Part shown: one piece after another, positions 34,334-46,332 of the stretch
How positions within the stretch are numbered: position 1 is the first letter of the stretch
How the letters are laid out: each line of letters opens with the position of its first letter
Assembly (NCBI RefSeq): GCF_041260155.1
Contig: NC_091928.1
Coordinates: 44,494,637-44,558,636 of the forward strand
Length of the DNA stretch: 64,000 nucleotides
Source: Ptychodera flava
Lineage: Eukaryota; Hemichordata; Enteropneusta; Ptychoderidae
Direction: 5' to 3'
The notes under the pieces: generated by a model
Told to the model about the DNA's origin: nothing
The model's input: only the letters and a program-made list of their open reading frames with translations
The model's database searches: none
Position numbers and translations under genes: made by a program

Positions 34334-34392
34334 ATTTTTTTTAGGACTTGAGGGGCTGGGTCATTCATTTTATCATCAAACGCGGCCGAACA
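34334..34392. repeat. Left copy of a 58-bp direct repeat flanking composite copy 2
   Basis: TTTTTTTTAGGACTTGAGG to GCCGAACA occurs here and at about 41307-41366 with only a few differences, in the same orientation, on the two sides of the second composite element. Confidence 0.8.
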
Positions 34393-34398
34393 TTTGCC

Positions 34399-34425
34399 TC
34401 CCCCCCCCCCCCCCCCCCCCCCCGG
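34399..34425. repeat. Poly-C tract
   Basis: An uninterrupted run of more than 20 C's followed by GG. Its length is likely to be unreliable in the assembly. Confidence 0.9.
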
Positions 34426-35183
34426 CCATAATAACTGGTTTTTTAGCTCCCATAGCCATATGTATATATGGCAATGGAAGCTATTCTTATAGGCTAGGGA
34501 ACTGTCTGTATGTATGTATGTCTGTATGTCTGTCCGTCAACATCAAAAAACTCCAAAACCGCTGCACATTTCATCTTGATATTTTATGTGTACATGGATG
34601 ATGGGCTGTAGATGAGATTTTGTTCAAATGAAGTTGTCATTGCCAAAAATATGCAAATTAAGTGAAAAAATGTAAAAACAGTCAAAATTGAAAAACTCAA
34701 TAACCACTGAGCAGATTACATGAATACTTAGCATGTAAGTACTTTGGGCTGACCTGAAATGATTGTGCACATCTTGGGTCAGTATCATAGACTTGCTATT
34801 TTTCATGAATTTTTTTGTAATTTTCTCCCATTTTTGGTCAAAAAATCTTCTTCTCTGAAACCACAAGTCCGATTGATTTGAAACTTGGTATGGAAGTGCA
34901 TAGGAATGACTTTCCCAAATTTGGCCAAATCGTGGTGAAATTTGCATATTTTTAGTTTACACGTCCATAGACTCCCATGTATAAGGCGGATCTCCATAGA
35001 CTCCCATGTATAAGGCCACGAAAAATAAAATTTAGTTTCTCATCGTATTCATATTGCAAAAAGGATGCAGTGACACAATTTTTAGTCCCCACGGATGAAG
35101 TCAAGTGGGCTTATAGATTGGGTCATGTCCGTCTGTTCGTCCATCCATGAGTCCATCCGTTCACGCAGATATCTCGGATATTT

Positions 35184-36179
35184 TGACAAAATGTCATGTG
35201 ACCTCGATGACCTTTGACCTCAAATATACATATTTGTCCATAACTCAGTAACCACAAGTGCTACCACCCTTCATATATGGTATGATGGGACACCTTATGA
35301 CGCCACATATTGTACCTCATTAATTATGCACATATCTAATTTTGAGCAAGCCAATAGAGCTAGAGGTCTGATTTTTGGTATATAGGGATAACTTAGCAAT
35401 ACAATTTTTTTGACAAAATGTCACATGACCTTGGTGACCTTTGACCTCAAATATACATATTTGTCCATAACTCAGTAACCACAAGTGCTACACCCTTCAT
35501 GTATGGTATGATGGGACACCTTATGACGCCACATATTGTAGCTCATTAATTATGCACATATCTAATTTTGAGTGAGCAAATAGAGCTAGAGGTCTGATTT
35601 TTGGTATATAGGGTTAACTTAGCAATACAATATTTTTGACAAATTGTCACGTGACCTCGGTGCCCTTTGACCTCAAATATACATATTTGTCCATAACTCA
35701 GTAACCACAAGTGCTACACCCTTCGTGTATGGTATGATGGGACACCTTATGACGCCACATATTGTAGCTCATTAATTATGCACATATCTAATTTTGAGCG
35801 AGCAAATAGAGCTAGAGGTCTGATTTTTGGTATATAGGGATAACTTAGCAATACAATTTTTTTGACAAATTGTCACGTGACCTCGGTGACCTTTGACCTC
35901 AAATATACATATTTGTCCATAACTCAGTAACCACAAGTGCTACACCCTTCATATATGGTATGATGGGACACCTTATGACGCCACATATTGTACCTCATTA
36001 ATTATGTGCATATCTAATTTTGAGCGAGCCAATAGAGCTAGGTCTGATTTTTGGTATATAGGGATAACTTAGCAATACAATTTTTTGACAAAATGTCACG
36101 TGACCTCGGTGACCTTTGACCTGAAATATACATATTTGTCCATAACTCAGTAACCACAAGTGCTACACCCTTCATATAT
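35184..36179. repeat. 226-bp tandem units carrying E-box and nuclear-receptor half sites
   Basis: Consensus features of each unit are GTCACGTGAC (10-bp palindrome with the E-box CACGTG), then TGACCT-CGG-TGACCT-T-TGACCT, then the inverted repeat CAAATAT-AC-ATATTTG. TAACTCAGTAACCACAAG and TATAGGGATAAC follow. In some copies the middle half site is mutated to TGCCCT. Confidence 0.85.
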
Positions 36180-37954
36180 CAGTGTTCTCCACAAATGAAA
36201 ATTAAAGGCGGGCGGCTAATTAGCATATTTATTTGCATAATATTTGCATACAATTTACATATCACCAGGGCTATTCACAAGGCATTCCAGTGATGAGATA
36301 TACTTCTGACATTTTTAATATTTTTCTCCATTCAGCAGTGATAAATGGCAAGCTATACAATTTATTTTTAAATTTAAATCCTTTTTATTTACATTAAATA
36401 AATAATAAAACATCAAAAGTGAAAAAAAACATTGAACTAATACAAACAATACACAATTTAGTAAATATATTGCACAATACCAACATGAAAATTCAAAAGT
36501 AGGCCTACATGAGAAGTAATCAGTGTTCGAAATAATCGTTGGCAATGGTGGCACGTTTCATATGATCCTCTGTTACTATATGTTTGTCTGTAGCCCGATT
36601 GGTATTAAAGCCATGAACGTCTTTTTTTACGTGCGGCGTCCATGACAAGTTGATACGGAACTGAATATTTGCACTAAGTTACAATGCGGAGTCAGCGGAG
36701 CATGCCTGCAGAGAAACATACGTTGACTTTAAAATAAACTCTATTCATAATAAAGAGAGGCCCGAAAAAAATGATACAAGGTATTTCAAGAGAAAGATTT
36801 GAAATTTCATCGACTCATAGTTCGGCAAACGTACAAAACTTTGACAACTGCGCGGCGTAGGCTGCCATGCATGTTTGTGTGGAGCACGCTGGCGGGTACG
36901 CTGGCTGGCTCTTGATCTCGATCACACGCGACATTTGAACTATACAGTACAAAACCGTATGTACATAGCTGCTGTATTCGGATGATTGCACGAATGATGA
37001 TTTTAGCTCGTGCAGTTTCTTTTTACTTCATTTCATTGTGCCTTTCATATTTTAAAACGGTCACGGATTTTGAAACTTGATCAAACGCAACTGCTTCTCA
37101 AAGTCAATCGAGTGAATCGCATGCAAGTTACGAATGCGTGACAGGAAGTGACACACATGGCTTCAACGTCATGTGGACGTACACTGATCTCAAAATGGCT
37201 AACTCAGCTCGGATACGCAACGACCTGAGCACGCGAAGTACCATACTTTTTTGCATCTGATATTTGTGTCAACCAATCGTACGATTTTAGCCACATCTGA
37301 TCGAAATCACTTTTCCTGACCTTCGGATCCTTACAAGTACGAGACATTGGCGGCAATGGTAGTTGCCTATAGTATAGATGCTTTGACTGAGTGCCCGCTG
37401 GCAAAAATGCAACACCGAGCCTTGTACCATGTCCGTTGTATGAAATGGACGGTGTCTGTACGGTACGGTCGGCAGCTTAACACATTTCAAGCTTTTTGAA
37501 TTGAAGTCTTAGCGAATGTTCATCGGCACTACGGCCGTTTCACACTAAAAGCTCGTTGAAATAAAAGCGTGACAAAATCGCCGCTGAGAAACAATAGGTC
37601 CTCAACCACATTTAATAAAGAGTATCAGCGGATATGAAAGAGGATCGGGCGAAAAAAATAAAGGATCGGGGCCGATCCTGTTAAACGGCCTGGGGAGAAC
37701 ATTGAGGATTGCATGCAGTCGCAAAACAAACTGACAGATGTGTGAACGGCCCCTCTTTATCAGTTGTCAGTTGCTGTCATTTTATACAGTAGGCTGTCAG
37801 ATATTGTTCGGACAACTGACTGTGAAAACAGTTTAGGCTACAGAAAACAAAGGTGGGCGGGCGAGATAAAAGGTGGGCGGGCGAGATTAAAGGTGGGCGG
37901 CGACAAAAGAAGCCGGGCGCACCGCCCGTCAAAAACCCCTTGTGGAGAACACTG
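36180..37954. mobile_element. Non-autonomous DNA element with CAGTGTTCTCCACAA terminal inverted repeats
   Basis: CAGTGTTCTCCACAA at 36180 and its exact complement at 37940-37954 bound 1,775 bp inserted in the 226-bp array. No transposase frame is visible. Near the right end there is a 20-bp G-rich tandem (AGGTGGGCGGGCGAGATAAA, about 2.5 copies, 37851-37900). A near-copy of the terminal repeat (GGGGAGAACATTG) lies at about 37691-37704, suggesting nested or chimeric structure. The CAGTG start is hAT-like. No target duplication is present; compared with array neighbours, about five bases appear missing at the insertion point. Confidence 0.75.
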
Positions 37955-40149
37955 GATTGGACACCTTATGACGCCACATATTGTACCTCATTAATTATGC
38001 ACATATCTAATTTTGAGCGAGCCAATAGAGCTAGAGGTCTGATTTTGGTATATAGGGATAACTTTAATAGCAATACAATTTTTTTGACAAAATGTCACGT
38101 GACCTTTCTGACCTTTGACCTCAAATATACATATTTGTCCATAACTCAGTAACCACAAGTGCTACACCCTTCATGTATGGTATGATGGGACACCTTATGA
38201 CGCCACATATTGTACCTCATTAATTATTCACATATCTAATTTGGAGCGAGCCAATAGAGCTAGAGGTCTTATTTTTAGTATATATGGATAACTTAGCAAT
38301 ACAATTTTTTTGACAAAATATCACATGACCTCGGTGACCTTTGACCTCAAATATACATATTTGCCCATAACTCAGTAACCACAAGTGCTACACCCTTTAT
38401 GTAGTGTATGATGGGACACCTTATGACGCCACATATTGTAGCTCATTAATTATGCACATATCATATTTTGAGCGAGCAAATAGAGCTAGAGGTCTGATTT
38501 TTGGTATATAGGGATAACTTAGCAATACAATTTTTTTGACAAATTGTCATGTGACCTCGGTGCCCTTTGACCTCAATATACATATTGTCCATAACTCAGT
38601 AACCACAAGTGCTACACCCTTCGTGTATGGTATGATGGACACCACCTTATGACGCCACATATTGTAGCTCATTAATTATGCACATATCTAATTTTGAGCC
38701 AGCAAATAGAGCTAGGGGTCTGATTTTTGGTATATAGGGATAACTTAGCAATACAATTTTTTTGACAAATTGTCACGTGACCTCGGTGCCCTTTGACCTC
38801 AAATATACATATTTGTCCATAACTCAGTAACCACAAGTGCTACACCCTTCGTGTATGGTATGATGGGACACCTTATGACGCCACATATTGTAGCTCATTA
38901 ATTATGCACATATCTAATTTTGAGCGAGAAAATAGAGCTAGAGGTCTGATTTTTGGTATATAGGGATAACTTAGCAATACAATTTTTTTGACAAATTGTC
39001 ACGTGACCTCGGTGCCCTTTGACTTCAAATATACATATTTGTCCATAACTCAGTAACCACAAGTGCTACACCCTTCGTGTATGGTATGATTGGACACCTT
39101 ATGACGCCACATATTGTACCTCATTAATTATGCACATATCTAATTTTGAGCGAGCCAATAGAGCTAGAGGTCTGATTTTTGGTATATAGGGATAACTTTA
39201 ATAGCAATACAATTTTTTTGACAAAATGTCACGTGACCTTTCTGACCTTTGACCTCAAATATACATATTTGTCCATAACTCAGTAACCACAAGTGCTACA
39301 CCCTTCATGTATGGTATGATGGGACACCTTATGACGCCACATATTGTACCTCATTAATTATTCACATATCTAATTTGGAGCGAGCCAATAGAGCTAGAGG
39401 TCTTATTTTTAGTATATATGGATAACTTAGCAATACAATTTTTTTGACAAAATATCACATGACCTCGGTGACCTTTGACCTCAAATATACATATTTGTCC
39501 ATAACTCAGTAACCACAAGTGCTACACCCTTCATGTAGTGTATGATGGGACACCTTATGACGCCACATATTGTACCTTATTAATTATGTGCATATCTAAT
39601 TTTGAGCGAGCCAATAGAACTAGAGGTCTTATTTTTGGTATATAGGGATAACTATAGGAGAGAAATTTTTTGACAAAATGGCATGACCTTTTACCTAAAA
39701 TATATGTTTATGTCAATAAATAAGTAATCACAAGTGCTATGTCCTTTGTATTTTAGTAGGATGGGAGACCTTATGACAACACACGCTTTACATCATTTAT
39801 TATGCACACATCTAATTCTTGGCAAACAAATAGAGCTAGAGGTCTGATTTTTTGGCATATAGGGATTGATTAGCAATATAATTTTTTTTTCAAAATGTCA
39901 TGTGACCTCGAAGACCTTTGACCTTGATTATACATATATATGCATATCTCAGTAACCACAAGTTCTATACCCTCCAATTTTGATAGGATATTAGACCTTA
40001 AGATGTCACATCTTGTACCTCATTTATTATGCGCATATGTATTTCTTGGCTGGCCAATACTGCTAGAGGTCTGATCTTTTTTCCCGATTTAGAACCATAA
40101 CTTAGACATGCCTCATGTGTTTCAAATTGGGAACAACGACATAGACCTA
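37955..40149. repeat. 226-bp tandem array, right block, with recent 1.13-kb internal duplication
   Basis: About nine units. Unit variants with extra TTTAATAG after TATAGGGATAAC (about 38063 and 39197) and with AGTATATATGGATAAC (about 38276 and 39410) recur 1,134 bp apart. This is five units, indicating a block duplication. Later units become diverged (CCTTTTACCTAAAATATATG). Confidence 0.8.
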
Positions 40150-40973
40150 CAGTGTTTCCGTTAACGCAAAATCCTGCGTATTTTACGCAAAATTGTTCTG
40201 AAATACGCAAAAAAAATCATGACTGCGTAAACAAATACGCACTGGAAATGCCGCCCAATGACACGACGTACTTGGCCCGCACTACATTGCCTGAACATGG
40301 TTCAATGCAGGACAAAAATAGAACATATGCACCTGCTTGCAAGTGACATTTATCATGATATTGCAACATTTTAGACTTTAGCAGACCGCAGCACTTTATG
40401 CAACATTGTATTTCATCATCACAAAACGTCATGTCAATCAGTTCTGTACAGACAATGGCACTACAGATGCAAAAAATTCGAGAATCGATCGAGTCTACGT
40501 TGTTGGTTGTTGGTAACACAATACAGTTAATGGTCATTACGTCGCATGTTATTTGGAAAGTGTTTTATACGGGTGACCATTTAGACTCTGTCGGGTTGCA
40601 TTCTTGAGAGGTCCCGCTGGACTTTGAACAGTATCTACTTTTTGTTGGCCCTTTGAAAACACTAATTTCGTAGTCAGAAGGTATTTTCTTTGAACATGAA
40701 CTCATTGGGCTGCTCAACGATCATATACGGGACATGCATAACGGCATTGCAAACGTTCAGCTACACCTTGAAGCCCCCCAGGTTGTTGTTTTTTGTTAAT
40801 AGAGCATGCGCATTACAGGAAACCCCCAAGTTCTACAGAAAAGACTGCCCAGCTCACTTCAGATACTGATTCCTACCGTACGCATTTTGAATACATTTTA
40901 TGCAAATAAAAACTCATTTGCGTAAAATCGTACGCAAGTTTTGAAATTGTAACGGAAACGCTGGACCTATGTG
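40150..40973. mobile_element. Non-autonomous CAGTG-ended DNA element with 6-bp target duplication GACCTA
   Basis: The element starts CAGTGTTTCCGTTA and ends TAACGGAAACGCTG (one mismatch in 14). GACCTA is present on both sides (40144-40149 and 40974-40979) but only once at the paralogous empty site in composite copy 1 (23229-23234). The interior is 824 bp, holds many TACGCA/TGCGTA words near the ends and encodes no transposase. Termini are hAT-like, although a 6-bp duplication is shorter than the classical 8 bp. Confidence 0.85.
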
Positions 40974-41597
40974 CCCATAGATCTCAACATATACACTCCA
41001 GTGATACTTCTTAATGACCACATTTCCCTACCCCATCAAGACTAATACTCCTATTACAAGTGGGGACTATGTCATTGTCAATGACTTGTTGAGTTAATGG
41101 TTGTATCACAGTATTCGATATTTCTAATTCTGTATTTTTTCCATTTTATATTCTGAATAAATACATTAAACACATTTCACTGTCTCCAGTACATTACATT
41201 TAAGTATTTTCACTTCATGCACTTTATCCCTTTCACACATGTTCAAATATCTGACCAGAGAACAAACACTAAATAGTCCAGGATGGGAGCTACAATGACA
41301 TTGACGCTATTTTTTTTAGGACTTGAGGGGCTGGGTCATTCATTTTATCATCGACGCCGCCGAACACTGTAGACCTATACTTAACTATTTCATCATTACA
41401 TTCAGCTGTTTGTTATACCGGGTATCTTTATCACTCTCCTTAGGTCAAGACACACAAGGAGGCCAATGTCATCAATCTGTGATAGTCTATGTATGTCATT
41501 TTGTCTGTATGTATATCCATGTTTCATACAATTGTTGGCTTGTTTTGATAACTATATGGGAGCGAACAGTGATATTGTCACAGTTTTTTTATTGTAG

Positions 41598-41782
41598 AGT
41601 TTAGGAACTGGTATAATGTCTCAAGGATCAGCCAAGACTTTTGCACTAGTGCTTGATAGGTGGATAAACTTCGACACTGGTAAAGCCAAATCTGAATCAC
41701 AACTTGATGAGATTGTGGAATATGTTATTCACCTTGTAGCAAAGGAAGAAGGTTTTACTCATCTGGATGATTACCTTGTTAA
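41598..41782 (+). CDS. Exon 3 of the C1-domain gene
   Basis: The acceptor TTATTGTAG|AGT and a near-perfect donor TTAA|GTAAGT bound 185 bases, entering in phase 0 and leaving in phase 2. The peptide contains SQGSAKTFALVLDRWINF and ends LDDYLV. It continues the helical, acidic character of exon 2. Phase agreement with the exons on both sides supports it as a real coding exon. No family is recognised. The internal ATG (41616) is probably not a start, because the upstream codons are also open. Confidence 0.7.
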
Positions 41783-41897
41783 GTAAGTACATGTAGGTCA
41801 TCACTTGTAGGTGAAATTTAGTAACTGTTCATATCAGATCCAGGGTTTGATCTAGGCCGTGCCATTGCACAATTTACGCAATAAAATGTCGATTGGC

Positions 41898-43476
41898 CCG
41901 ATTTTTAGCTCCGCTGTCAGCGACGCGGAGCTTATCGAATAGGTTGATTTTCCTTTGTCCATCGTCCTTCATCGTTGTCCGTCGTCCGTCAACAATTGCC
42001 TAGCTTCTCTGATGAAACGGCAAGTCCAATTGCTTTGAAATTTTATATGCAGTTCACTTGGGGTGACCTCACATAAGTTTCTTCAAATCATGATGAAATT
42101 TGCATATTCGTATTTATTGGGCATTTTTTGGTGTTTTTGGTTAAAAAAATCTTCTTCTCTGAAAGCGCTTTTATGATTGCTTTGAAATTTGATATGCAGT
42201 TTACTTAGGGTGACTTCAGTCAGATTTGTTCAAATCGTAGTGAAATTTGCATATTTGTATTTTTAAGGCAATTTTAAGCTCCGCTGTCAGCGACGCAGAG
42301 CTTATCAAATAGGTTGATTTTCCGTCGTCTTCTGTCGTCATCCGTCGTCGTTGTCTCTTAACAATTGCCTTCTCCTCTGAAACTGCAGGTCTAATTGCTT
42401 TGAAATTTTATATGCAGCTCACTTTGGGTGACCTCACTAAGGTTTGTTCGAATCATGGTGAAATTTGCATATTTGTATTTTTGGGGCATTTTTTCGTGTT
42501 TTTGGTAAAAAAATCTTCTACTCTGAAATCTCTTGTCTGATTACTTTGAAATTTGATATGCAGTTTACTTAGGGTTACTTCAGTCAGATTTGTTCAAATC
42601 GTGGTGAAATTTGCATATTTGTATTTTAAAGGCAATTTTTGTCATTTTTGGTAAAAACATCTTTAAAAATCATCTTCATCAAAACTAAAAGTCAGATAGC
42701 TTTGATAATTGGTACATATGTCCCTAGGGATGATCTATTTGAGATTTGTTCAAATTGTGCAGAAATATGCAAATTTGCATTTTTAAGGCAATTTTTGCCA
42801 TTTTTGGTCAAAAAATGTATTTCTCAAAAAGTACAGGTCTAATAGCTTTGAAATTTGGTATACAGGTTTCTATAGATGAACTAAGTAATATATATTTAAT
42901 TTCGGATGAAATCAGTTATTTTGTACTTTTGGGGCAATTTTTGCCATTTTTGGTCAAAAAATGTGTATTTGAAAAACTACTCATCTGATAGCTTTGCAAT
43001 TTGGTATATAGATTTCTACAGATGAACTCAATGATATTTATTGAAATTATGATGAAATCTGCAACTTTGAATTTCTGGGGCAATTTTTGCCATTTTTGGT
43101 CAAAAAATGTGTTTCTCAAAAAGTACTGGTCTGATAGCTTTGAAATTCGATATCCAGGTTCCTACAGATGAACTAAATTTGATCTTTTGAAATTATGATG
43201 AAATCTGCAATTTTTATTTTTTGGGGCAATTGTGCCATTTTTGGTCATAAAATTTTATTCTCAAAAAACTACTCATCAGATAGTTTTGATTGACATGTTC
43301 CTAGGGATGATCCGATGTGATATATTCAAAGTATGATGAAAATCTTCAATTGTGTATTTTTGCAGCTATTTTAGCCACTTTTTTCTGGCCACTGCATTGA
43401 GCTATCAAAGATTTTCACCTTCTTCATCAACATGTGTCAAAAATAGTTATTCTCTACATAAACACAGCGGAGCTAT
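41898..43476. mobile_element. AGCTCCGCTGT-ended hairpin element with 146-bp tandem core, copy 1
   Basis: The start TTTTTAGCTCCGCTGTCAGC pairs with GACGCGGAGCT to make a hairpin. The right end ACAGCGGAGCT (about 43463-43473) is the inverted copy of AGCTCCGCTGT. A second start occurs at about 42274. The interior has CAATTTTTGCCATTTTTGG recurring at 42789, 42935, 43081 and 43227, exactly 146 bp apart, each with GATAGCTTTGAAATTTGGTA. The recurrent minus-strand frames (FLTKNGKN-like peptide) come from the repeat. Confidence 0.7.
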
Positions 43477-44211
43477 ATCGGCCGCTAGGTCGCTTTTCTC
43501 AAATAGCCCTCTTTTTGCACAGGTTGTCGTCCATTGTCGTTGTCCGTCAACAATTGCCTTTTCCTCTGAAACCGCAAGTCCAATTGCTTTGAAATTTTAT
43601 ATGCAGTTCACTTGGGGTGACCTCACTTCATTTTGTTCAAATCGTGGTGAAATTTTCATATTTCTATTTTTGGGCATATTTTCGTGTTTTTGGTAAAAAA
43701 ATCTTCTACTCTGAAACCGCTTGTCCGATTGCTTTGAAATTTGATAAGCAGTTTGCTTAGGGTGACTTCAGTCAGATTTGTTCAAATCTTTGTAAAAAAT
43801 CTTCTTCAAAACTACCTGTCAGAAAGCTTTGATATTTGGTAAATATGTCCCTATTTGAGATATGTTCAAATTGTGCAGAAATATGCTAATTTGCATTTTT
43901 AAGGCAATTTTTGCCATTTTTGGTCTAAAAAAAATGTATTTCTCAAAAAGTACTAGTCTGATAGTTTTGAAATTTGGTATACAGGTTTCTATAGATGAAC
44001 TAAGTAATATATATTGAATTTCTGATGAAATCTGTAATTTTGTATTTTTTGGGCAATATTTGCCATTTTTGGTCAAAAAATGTGTATTTTCAAAATTACT
44101 CATCTGATAGCTTTGAAATTTGGTATACAGGTTCCTACAGATGAACTAAATGATATTTATTGAAATTATGCTGAAATCTGCAATTTTGTAATTTTGGGGC
44201 AATTTTTAGCT

Positions 44212-44875
44212 CATATTTGGTTTTGTATATATATACCTAAAAGAGCTTATATGATGAGTCGGTGGCGTCTGTATGTCTGTATATTTGTGGGTATGTATGT
44301 GCGGATGTATTTCAGTCACACACAAAGGCTCCCATACCGCAAGAGCTACCATCTCAGTATTTGGTGTACAGGTAGATGCAGGGGTTGAGATGTAAATATT
44401 TGTTCAAATGAACACATCAGTGTCAAAAATGTGCAAATGAGGTAAGAAAAAGTGAAATCCTGCAAATATGCAGGAGTGATGGCATGCCAGTAAGAAACAG
44501 GCCAACTCCACTGAACTTGAGTCATTTCCTGTCATTGTTTATGAACTGTTACATATTAACAGACCTGCTGAAACCATAGACAGTAGAGGTGGCGGGGAGG
44601 GGGGAAAGACTGTCTGTACTCAAACTAAGAGGGGCTTGTTTCTGCTATGCATGTTGCTAAAGTAAACCTCTAGTACCTAAAGTTTCAGACCTTTAATTAC
44701 TTTTGTCATTCTTGTTTTTCTGGTTTAAATACTTCTTTTTTTTCTGGTTGTACCGTGCAGAAATCATTGTAATAACATCAACGTAGAATTTTCCTCCACT
44801 GAACAGATAGAAACAACATTTATTGTTGATCATTGGTAACCCATACTGGTATATACCAATTCTGATCAAATTTGA
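44212..44875. repeat. Interspersed repeat TTTTTAGCTCATATTTGG, copy 1
   Basis: About 650 bp nearly identical to 59338-59990. It begins TAGCTCATATTTGGTTTTGTAT, then GAGCTTATATGATGAGTCGG, then (GTATGTCT) microsatellite, and ends near GATCAAATTTGAGC.ACACCG. No protein. Confidence 0.85.
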
Positions 44876-45472
44876 GCAACACCGTATAATTGCGGTATTT
44901 TTGCCGTTTTTGGTCAAAAAATGTGTATTTCCAAAACTCCTTATCTGAAAATTTGGTATACAGGTTTCTATAGATGAACTAAATGATATTTGTTGAAATT
45001 ATGATGAAATCTGCAATTTTGAATATTTGGGTCAATTTTTTCCTTAAAAAATATGTTTCTTAAAAAAGTACTGGTCTAACAGCTTTGAAATTTGGTATAC
45101 AGGTTTCTATAGATGAACTAAATTTGATCTTTTGAAATTATGATGAAATCTGCAAATTTTATTTTTTTGGGCAATTGTTGCCATTTTTGGTCAGAAAATT
45201 TTATTCTCAAAAAACTACTCATCAGATAGCTTTGGTTGACATGTTCTTAGGGATGATCCGATGTGATATATCTAAAGTATGATGAAAATCTTCAATTGTG
45301 TATTTTTGCAGCTATTTTAGCCAGTACTTTTTTCTGGCCTCTGCATTGAGCTATCAAAGATTTCCACCTTCTTCATCAACATGTGTCTAGGTCACTTTTC
45401 TCAAATAGCCCTCTTTTTGCACAGGTTGGGGCCCACATGGCCCGCTTTTTTGCAATCCTGGATCAAACCCTG

Positions 45473-46332
45473 CACATCCACATTTAGTTTAATGATTCAA
45501 CAAATATTATTGAAAAAAAACGTGTCAAACAATATAAAGGTATTGTTCTTTGTTTTATCAAGGGTAAGTAAAAGTGGGTGCTTTGGAACCCCGTGTCACA
45601 GTAAAGTGGTGATTTAAGTAATGTCATAATTGAAAGTCATGTTTTTGGGCAGTGAACTTACATATTGAATTTCATCTAATTCATCTATCCAGAGTCCTAT
45701 CCCAGTCATTAAATCCATGTACAGTTTGCTTCAAACTTAGTATGTGGATGATAATCTATGTCTTAGATGAGCATGTAGAGTTTTCTTGAGATATCATGCA
45801 GTTTATGTATTTTTGAGAGACAATGTTTGGCTGAAAATGTTCATTTTTTAATGGAAAATTGAAATTCTACATTTACTTATCCAATGAAAATGAAATGTAT
45901 TGACCAAAAAAGTTGATTGTTATGGTCACGACTGTGTTCCTTTGTTATAACGAATTTTATATTGTTTGAAAATTACTGGGATCATAAAACTTAGAAGCAA
46001 GAGTTTAAATAATAATAATAATAATTCTTTATTGCGTTAGGCCACCGGCATATAGCAAAGAAATGAAAATTTTGTACAAAAGAGCCATTACAACAAACTG
46101 GAAAATAGATGAAGCAAGAGTTTTGTAATCATTATAACTCCATATTTTAGTAAAGGTAAAATATTTTTGTTCACAGTAATCAGGTGAAATGTTTATGAAC
46201 TAGGTATATAAAGTAAGTTCTGGTAAACTAGTACTTTTGACAATTATTTAAATACAGTTGTGGCTCTTGCTGTCAACTTTGGTAGGTTTTGAAAATTACA
46301 AATATCATTATTGTTTATTATCTTTTACTCAG
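45473..46332. repeat. Rest of intron 3, including an (AAT)n-tailed retroposon end
   Basis: At 46008-46026 a run of ATA units is followed by ATTCTTTATTGCG, which on the minus strand is an A/T-rich 3' tail of a LINE or SINE. Otherwise no feature is seen. The intron ends in a good acceptor (ATCTTTTACTCAG). Confidence 0.4.

Larger units (their letters stand above)
34438..41298. mobile_element. Composite hairpin element, copy 2, expanded to about 14 tandem units
   Basis: The left end (TTTTTAGCTCCCATAGCC hairpin, GTATGTCT microsatellite) and inner start (TTTTTAGTCCCCAC near 35078) match copy 1 closely. The 226-bp unit occurs five times before an insertion (anchors 35184, 35411, 35637, 35863 and 36086). 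It occurs about nine more times after it (38085, 38311, 38537, 38763, 38989, 39219, 39445, 39671 and 39892). The inner right end GTGGGGACT is at about 41062 and the outer right end GGATGGGAGCTAC at about 41281-41293. Two CAGTG-ended elements interrupt it (36180-37954 and 40150-40973). Confidence 0.75.
41841..45472. mobile_element. Large element with CAGGGTTTGATC inverted termini, containing hairpin elements
   Basis: CAGGGTTTGATCTAGG at 41841 pairs with CCTGGATCAAACCCTG ending at 45472. Between them are a hairpin element with 146-bp repeats (41898-43476), a partial second copy of the same interior (43486-45430) and the TCATATTTGG element (44212-44870). A direct repeat of about 40 bp (CTAGGTCGCTTTTCTCAAAT start) occurs at about 43486 and 45389. 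The CAGGG start is hAT-like. No transposase is encoded and no target duplication was seen. Confidence 0.6.

Noticed and set aside
35184..39900. Regular repeats that might suggest a CRISPR array
   Set aside because: There are no unique spacers, the unit is 226 bp, and the context is an animal-type genome with introns.
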